From Opitutia bacterium (lineage in GTDB: Bacteria; Verrucomicrobiota; Verrucomicrobiia; Opitutales; Coraliomargaritaceae), in the NCBI GenBank assembly GCA_018663485.1, contig JABJQI010000036.1, forward strand, positions 1-10,091: a DNA stretch of 10,091 bases, written 5' to 3'. Below, piece after piece: positions 5,948 to 10,091 of this stretch. Within the stretch, counting starts at the first letter, position 1. Each line of letters begins with the position of its first letter. Made by a program: the position numbers and the translations under genes. Below the pieces are notes generated by a model. It made no database searches and had not been told where the DNA came from. It saw nothing but the letters and a program-made list of their open reading frames with translations.

Positions 5948-7231
5948 CTAATTTTCGATTTCGCCGCCCAACTCGTCTTCGAGTGGCGAAGCTGCAGCCA
6001 GCGGAGGCCTTGAAGAGAGTGTCAACGATACGACATTTTCTATGTGCCGCGTGTGTGGAAATAGGTCAAATGGCTGAATCAATGTGATATCATAACCCGC
6101 TTCGACAAACTCCTTCAAATCACGCGCCTGTGTCGCCGGGTCACAGGACACATAGACTATCCGCTGCGGGCGAAATTGCATCAATTGCAGCCGAAAGCTC
6201 GCATCACAGCCCTTACGCGGCGGATCGATCACCACCGCAGTCTGTTCAGCCGGGAACTTCAGGCCGTTAAAGATCGCCTCGGCCTTGCCGATCACGAAGC
6301 GCACATTCTTGATGGCACTAATCGTCGCATTCGCCTGTGCCCAACGCACTGCGGGCTCGCTGATTTCAACGCCCGCGGACAGTTCAAAGGATTTTGATGT
6401 CGAGAGCGTAAACAAACCGACGCCGCAATACGCATCCACCAAATAGCGTGCGCCAAGCAGTGATGCCTCACGTGCCACGTGCTCGACCAGTTCAGGCAGG
6501 ATGAAGGGATTATTTTGGAAAAACTCTCCAGCTTTAAACTGGAATGTATGATTCCCGATACGCTCGGAGACGATCTCCTGCGGATCAGTCACCACTCCTT
6601 CGATGACATCGCGCATCAGTATGGTGCCACCACGTTGGCGACGCTTCTTGCCACCCGCGAGGCGTGCCTCTTCACGCGCCTCTGGCAATGCGGCGTTGAT
6701 CGCTTCAGTCGCGATTGGGCACTGCTCGACATCGAGGATTTGGTTGCGGCGACCATATTGCAAAAATCCAATCGGCTGCGAGCCATCCTTCGCCGGACGC
6801 TCATAATGCGGCGTGATCTTGGAACGATAATTATATTCCTTCGGCGAACCGTGCGACAACTGTACCGGATGATCGATCGCTCCGAGCTTTTGCATCAACT
6901 CCTCAACGTGCCGAGTCTTCTCCTTCAGCTGCCGCGCATAGGTCATATGCTGATACTGACAACCACCACATCTTTGATACAGCGGGCAACGCGGCTCGAC
7001 ACGATCCGGCGACGCTTCAAGCACCTCAAGCAGATCTGCATCCGAATAATTTTGAAAGTTACGATAGATGCGCGCCTTGACCCGCTCACCAGGAATCACG
7101 AATGGCACCATCACCACCCAGCCATCCACACGAGCGACGCCCATCCCTAAATTGGTCAAACTCTCAACGGTTACTTCGACCTCTTGATGATACTCAAAAG
7201 GCTCTGGTACAAAATTTTTCGGTGGTTGCAT
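5948..7231 (-). CDS. rlmD: 23S rRNA (uracil-C5)-methyltransferase, RlmD/RumA (TrmA superfamily)
   Basis: This SAM-dependent enzyme makes 5-methyluridine in RNA, in the RlmD group at 23S U1939. The 427-residue product has an N-terminal TRAM domain (about 12-75) and four iron-sulfur cysteines C82, C88, C91 and C171, spaced as in E. coli RumA. FFQNN is at 237-241, SAM motif VDAYCGVGLFTL at 265-276 and DPPRKG at 336-341. The catalytic Cys is C363 in VSCDPATQARD, and the base Glu is E398 in PHTRHIENV. The start is ATG 7231, with GGAGG (7240-7244) 8 nt upstream. The open frame extends 97 codons further to 7522, but that part overlaps the divergent SpoU gene and shows no domain. An acidic tail (407-427) is extra. 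Specificity (RlmD, RlmC or dual RlmCD) cannot be settled from sequence. Confidence 0.9.
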   Translation of the reverse strand: MQPPKNFVPEPFEYHQEVEVTVESLTNLGMGVARVDGWVVMVPFVIPGERVKARIYRNFQNYSDADLLEVLEASPDRVEPRCPLYQRCGGCQYQHMTYARQLKEKTRHVEELMQKLGAIDHPVQLSHGSPKEYNYRSKITPHYERPAKDGSQPIGFLQYGRRNQILDVEQCPIATEAINAALPEAREEARLAGGKKRRQRGGTILMRDVIEGVVTDPQEIVSERIGNHTFQFKAGEFFQNNPFILPELVEHVAREASLLGARYLVDAYCGVGLFTLSTSKSFELSAGVEISEPAVRWAQANATISAIKNVRFVIGKAEAIFNGLKFPAEQTAVVIDPPRKGCDASFRLQLMQFRPQRIVYVSCDPATQARDLKEFVEAGYDITLIQPFDLFPHTRHIENVVSLTLSSRPPLAAASPLEDELGGEIEN

Positions 7232-7327
7232 CCCAATGCCCTCCCCAATGCAGCCGCATCCTGCAACCTTAAAATCCATAACAAGCTTCCCATCGATCAA
7301 CTTTCTGCCCTTATTGAATTCAATAAT
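7232..7327. promoter_or_regulatory. Divergent region between rlmD-like and SpoU-family genes, with a 16-bp palindrome
   Basis: These 96 bp separate two divergent RNA methyltransferase genes. On the minus side a GGGGAGGG block gives the rlmD-like gene an SD. On the plus side the perfect palindrome TTATTGAATTCAATAA (7311-7326) ends one base before the SpoU ATG at 7328. It could be an operator or form a hairpin that masks the start. I could not place convincing -35/-10 pairs for either direction. Confidence 0.45.
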
Positions 7328-8131
7328 ATGCAAGACGCCTACATTCAGAGCCGCCAAAACGATCAAGTCAAAAATCTCGTCAAGCTTCGCGAACGCAAGT
7401 ACCGCGACCGCCAAAAATGCTTTCTGATCGAAGGCCTGCGAGAACTCGGTCACGCCATAGGCTCTGGCTATGAAGTCGAAACCATCTACTACTGCCCAGA
7501 ATACTTCCCATCCGCTCAGCATGAAACCTTTATTGCCGATCGCTGCGAAAATAATAGCCCAGTGCTAGTGCGCATGAGTGAAGATGCCTTCAGTAAAGCT
7601 GCCTATCGCGAAGGACCCGACGGCATCATCGCGATCGCCAAACAGCAAAGTCACTCGATCCAACAACTCGACCTACCTGCGGCGCCTCTATTGCTGATAC
7701 TAGAAGGCATCGAGAAACCTGGCAATCTTGGCGCAATCCTTCGCAGTGCTGACGGTGCCGGCGCAGATGCCGTGATTCTGGTAGACTGCGTACTCGATCT
7801 CTACAACCCAAACGCGATCCGTTCATCCCAAGGCCTAGTTTTTGCGCTGCCAATCGTCTGCACCGAGCAAGCTTACCTGTCAGAATGGCTCACGAAACAT
7901 CAGATTCAAACCGTCGCCACCACTCCCGACACCCAAAGCCTGCACTGGGACATCGACTACAAAAAGCCAACCGCACTGTTGTTCGGCAGCGAAAGCGATG
8001 GCCTAACCGACTTTTGGCTTCACCATACAAACGAGCGCATCCGTATCTCGATGGCCGGCAGAGCCGACTCACTCAATGTCGCCGCAGCCGCAGCCGTCTG
8101 CCTCTACGAAGCAAAACGGCAACGCTCTTAA
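7328..8131 (+). CDS. SpoU/TrmH-family RNA 2'-O-ribose methyltransferase
   Basis: A 267-residue SPOUT-class, SAM-dependent methyltransferase that would methylate the 2'-O of a ribose in rRNA or tRNA. The N-terminal part (about 12-105, with RKYRDRQKCFLIEGLREL) resembles the substrate-binding domain of RlmB/TsnR-like enzymes. The catalytic domain carries motif 1 LEGIEKPGNLGAILRSADG (125-143; N133 and R139), NPNAIRSSQG (160-169), motif 2 LLFGSESDGL (217-226; E222) and motif 3 ISMAGRADSLNV (240-251) with the knot-forming C-terminus. I chose ATG 7328. The frame is open upstream to 7184, but those 48 residues run over the divergent rlmD-like start, and homology-like sequence begins after 7328. No SD. 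The target nucleotide is unknown; RlmB-like Gm2251 is one possibility. Confidence 0.88.
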   Translation: MQDAYIQSRQNDQVKNLVKLRERKYRDRQKCFLIEGLRELGHAIGSGYEVETIYYCPEYFPSAQHETFIADRCENNSPVLVRMSEDAFSKAAYREGPDGIIAIAKQQSHSIQQLDLPAAPLLLILEGIEKPGNLGAILRSADGAGADAVILVDCVLDLYNPNAIRSSQGLVFALPIVCTEQAYLSEWLTKHQIQTVATTPDTQSLHWDIDYKKPTALLFGSESDGLTDFWLHHTNERIRISMAGRADSLNVAAAAAVCLYEAKRQRS

Positions 8132-8315
8132 CCAATTTAGGAGTGAGGGCGACACGCCCTAGTATTGATCGATGCCGGCTCAAGCTGAGGAGAAGTCTCC
8201 TATTAGGAGTCACGACTTTAACTTTAAAATTCACTCGATTAAATCAGCAAGGCTGAGCAACAGATCCACAGGCCAGCATCTCGATTGTCAGAAGAGATTA
8301 TTGGCGATCTATCAT
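8132..8315. other. Convergent intergenic region downstream of the SpoU gene and oleD
   Basis: No gene is supported in these 184 bp. Besides the hairpin at 8146-8160, a pair of mutually exclusive small hairpins uses AGGAG (8188-8192), CTCCT (8197-8201) and AGGAG (8205-8209). A TCAGC-AAG-GCTGA hairpin (8244-8256), followed on the minus strand by TTTAAT, could be a weak oleD terminator. None is a textbook terminator. Confidence 0.4.
8146..8160 (+). repeat. Intergenic hairpin AGGGCG-ACA-CGCCCT
   Basis: Perfect 6-bp stem with a 3-nt loop, 14 bp past the SpoU stop. No U-run follows on plus, so terminator function is uncertain. Stem and following TAG match the hsp20 terminator hairpin (3551-3576), and it resembles the hairpin at 1685-1704. 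Confidence 0.5.
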
Positions 8316-9314
8316 TTAGAAACCACGCTTCTTCAAATCCAATATTGTCTGATCCAGCGCTTCAGCCATTGGCGTGTTGATCAAATAGCCTAAATCCCGC
8401 CGTGCTGCGCTGATGTCAAAATAGTGATCCTTTGCCAACTCCACCGCCACAAAACGCGTGATGGGCGGCTCATCCCGGCGGCCGAGTACTTTCCACAGCC
8501 CCTCACACAGAGCACCCACAGCATACGCAAGCGGCAATGGCACCTGCTTCGTCAACGGCGTATGGCCTAAGCCATCCAAAATCGAATTCACCCACGGCCA
8601 CAGTTCAACAGACTCTCCTTGCGATATAAAATATGCCTGCCCTGCGCCTGTACCTCCAGCTAAGGCATCGAACGCATTCAAATGCGCATCAGCCACATTG
8701 CCCACATACGACACATCTACACGACTCTTGCCATCGCCAATGATTTTCAAACGCCCCGCTTGCACACTCTCAACCACACGCGGCAAAAGATGTGGATCGC
8801 CCGGGCCGAAGATCAGATGCGGTCGTAACGCCACGACCTTCAGAAATTCTGAATTCGCAGCCAACGCCTCTTTCTCAGCAATCGCTTTGGTATGCGCGTA
8901 ATGACACAGCCAATTTTTGCCGTACGGCAGCGACTCATCACCGCCACGGATCGGCTGACCATTAAACACCACACTCGGCGTGCTGGTATAAATCAATCGC
9001 CCGACGCCCTGCTCGCAACACGCCGCCACCACATTACGCGTGCCAATCACATTGGGCTGATAATAGCTCTCCCAACTACCCCACACACCCGCACGCGCGG
9101 CCACGTGAAACACCGCATCCACACCCTCGCATGCGGCCGACACCGCCGATGCATCCATAAGATCACTACACACGACCTCTACGCCTTTGGCTTCCAACTG
9201 CGGTTGTGGCGATCGGCCGATCGACCGCACGCGGTAAGCGCGCGCCAATAAACGCTCAATTACGTAGCCACCCACAAAGCCGCCGCCACCTGTCACCAAA
9301 ATCTTCATACACAA
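8316..9314 (-). CDS. oleD: 2-alkyl-3-oxoalkanoate reductase OleD (long-chain olefin biosynthesis)
   Basis: OleD is the NADPH-dependent short-chain-dehydrogenase-type reductase that converts the 2-alkyl-3-ketoacid made by OleA into a beta-hydroxy acid, the substrate of OleC. Numbered from ATG 9308 (330 residues), the Rossmann loop is TGGGGFVGG (6-14), with STPS (109-112) giving the active Ser/Thr and Y137-A-H-T-K141 the catalytic pair. The family segments YTSTPSVVFNG, GDESLPYG, LRPHLIFGPGDPHLLPR and VDVSYVGNVADAHL are OleD-like. The start may instead be TTG 9314: GGGGAG at the oleC 3' end is 8 nt from TTG but 14 nt from ATG. The gene starts 5 or 11 nt after the oleC stop, so translation is probably coupled. 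Generic 3-beta-HSD/epimerase function is the fallback. Confidence 0.87.
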   Translation of the reverse strand: MCMKILVTGGGGFVGGYVIERLLARAYRVRSIGRSPQPQLEAKGVEVVCSDLMDASAVSAACEGVDAVFHVAARAGVWGSWESYYQPNVIGTRNVVAACCEQGVGRLIYTSTPSVVFNGQPIRGGDESLPYGKNWLCHYAHTKAIAEKEALAANSEFLKVVALRPHLIFGPGDPHLLPRVVESVQAGRLKIIGDGKSRVDVSYVGNVADAHLNAFDALAGGTGAGQAYFISQGESVELWPWVNSILDGLGHTPLTKQVPLPLAYAVGALCEGLWKVLGRRDEPPITRFVAVELAKDHYFDISAARRDLGYLINTPMAEALDQTILDLKKRGF

Positions 9315-9319
9315 CTAGA

Positions 9320-10091
9320 TTACTCCCCTACGAACTTCTTCGCAAGCGACAAACGGTGGATCTTGGCATTATGCCGCACATCCACCGGTAACGATTTTTC
9401 AAAAAAGAACGTGTCGATCGTGCTCGTCATAACATTGTTCTGCGCGATCTCACGCAGCCCTTCGATGAACTCGGCACGCTGCGAATCATTAGAGGGAAAC
9501 ATACTCGTCTCAGGCTCGATCACCATCGCGGGACGTCCACCGCCGACATCAATCAACGCCGAGCGAAACACTTGCGGGTGTTCATTAAAAATCGCCTCAC
9601 AGCAATCCGTGTAAAGCGGCCCTTCCGCAGTCTGCACATGCTCGATTTTACGACCACAAAACCACAAATGCCCGGTCTCAGCTATCCAACCGAGGTCACC
9701 CATGCGGTGCCAATGCCGCCCACTATCGGCAATCTTCGCGCCTGCGTCCGCATCTGGCCGCTGGTCATAGCTACGCGTGACCGACGGCCCACGCACGAGG
9801 ATTTCGCCAATCGCTCCGACTGGTAGCTCTACGATTTCAGCAAACGTCGCAATCGGCCGATCAACTGGTTCAATAATCCGCACATCCACCCCCGGCAACG
9901 GTTTGCCCACGCAAGTGCCCTCCCCTAGCGCGGTTCGCATAGCAGTCTCGCTCAACACCTCCGTCGATGCGATTGAGCTCACAGGCAAAGCCTCAGTGGC
10001 TCCATACGGCGTATGGATCTCGCCGTTCGGAATGATCGCCTTCATCTGCTGCATCAGCGCTGGCGGAACAGGCGCGCCCGCCATCAAAATA
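9320..10091 (-). CDS. oleC: OleC, AMP-dependent ligase-family beta-lactone synthetase, C-terminal part (cut by window edge)
   Basis: OleC belongs to the acyl-CoA synthetase/AMP-ligase superfamily and, in the olefin pathway, uses ATP to turn the 2-alkyl-3-hydroxy acid from OleD into a beta-lactone, which OleB decarboxylates to an alkene. The frame is open from the window edge, giving 256 residues of the C-terminal half. In fragment numbering: MAGAPVPP (3-10), the adenylation motif YGATEALP (29-36), GTCVGKPLPGVDVRI (58-72), GEILVRGP (95-102), MGDLGW (130-135), FCGRKIEHV (144-152) and the C-terminal lysine in HNAKIHR (240-246; K243). The TTG/ATG near 10087 is internal, not a start. Close coupling to oleD supports OleC over a generic ligase. 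Confidence 0.88.
   Translation of the reverse strand, partial: ILMAGAPVPPALMQQMKAIIPNGEIHTPYGATEALPVSSIASTEVLSETAMRTALGEGTCVGKPLPGVDVRIIEPVDRPIATFAEIVELPVGAIGEILVRGPSVTRSYDQRPDADAGAKIADSGRHWHRMGDLGWIAETGHLWFCGRKIEHVQTAEGPLYTDCCEAIFNEHPQVFRSALIDVGGGRPAMVIEPETSMFPSNDSQRAEFIEGLREIAQNNVMTSTIDTFFFEKSLPVDVRHNAKIHRLSLAKKFVGE

Noticed and set aside
5921..6013. Short plus-strand frame of 30 codons with AAGGAGG before an ATG
   Set aside because: The SD-like block and ATG are the two arms of the minus-strand hairpin 5910-5927. The frame then runs antisense into the methyltransferase gene.
6479..7150. 223-codon plus-strand open frame
   Set aside because: It is entirely antisense to the well-supported rRNA methyltransferase and contains no family motif.
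7232..7522. 97-codon upstream extension of the rlmD-like frame
   Set aside because: It overlaps the divergent SpoU gene on the other strand and shows no domain. ATG 7231 has a GGAGG at 8 nt and begins directly before the TRAM domain.

Overview
The window reads as a housekeeping stretch of a bacterial chromosome with about 50% GC. The best guess for the host is a member of Verrucomicrobiota, class Opitutia, near Coraliomargarita/Puniceicoccales. This rests on family resemblance: an OleC-OleD pair, a tandem Hsp20 pair of the type seen in the Planctomycetota-Verrucomicrobiota group, a short EF-Ts, and several genes without Shine-Dalgarno (SD) sequences. It is inference, not proof. I see no mobile element, CRISPR array, tRNA or rRNA gene.

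Layout. Positions 1-502 (minus) hold the N-terminal part of a mannose-1-phosphate guanylyltransferase. It diverges from an inositol-monophosphatase-family gene (604-1620, plus). A strong shared hairpin terminator (1804-1836) separates that gene from the convergent rpsB-tsf operon (3318-1862, minus; ribosomal protein S2 and EF-Ts). Upstream lies a two-gene small-heat-shock operon (4437-3598, minus) with a consensus SD and a compact promoter whose spacer is a perfect inverted repeat. Next, all on minus, come a xylose-isomerase-like TIM-barrel protein (5588-4635), rpsU (S21, 5881-5681) and an RlmD-type iron-sulfur rRNA m5U methyltransferase (7231-5948). Most of these units end in a recognisable hairpin plus U-run. 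A SpoU/TrmH-family RNA methyltransferase (7328-8131, plus) diverges from the RlmD-like gene. The right end carries OleD (9314 or 9308 to 8316, minus) directly behind the C-terminal part of OleC (10091-9320, minus); these are the reductase and the beta-lactone-forming ligase of long-chain olefin biosynthesis.

Functional themes. Five genes serve the ribosome or translation: S2, EF-Ts, S21 and two RNA methyltransferases. The Hsp20 pair is a stress-protection unit. OleC and OleD act in sequence on the 2-alkyl-3-ketoacid made by OleA. The ManC-like and IMPase-like genes are sugar and phosphate metabolism with no visible pathway partner here.

I did not find a clearly new biological system. The most interesting signals are regulatory: the hsp20 promoter/inverted repeat, a 16-bp perfect palindrome touching the start of the SpoU gene, three intergenic hairpins that all end in CCCTAG, and the contrast between SD-less translation genes and SD-rich stress genes.
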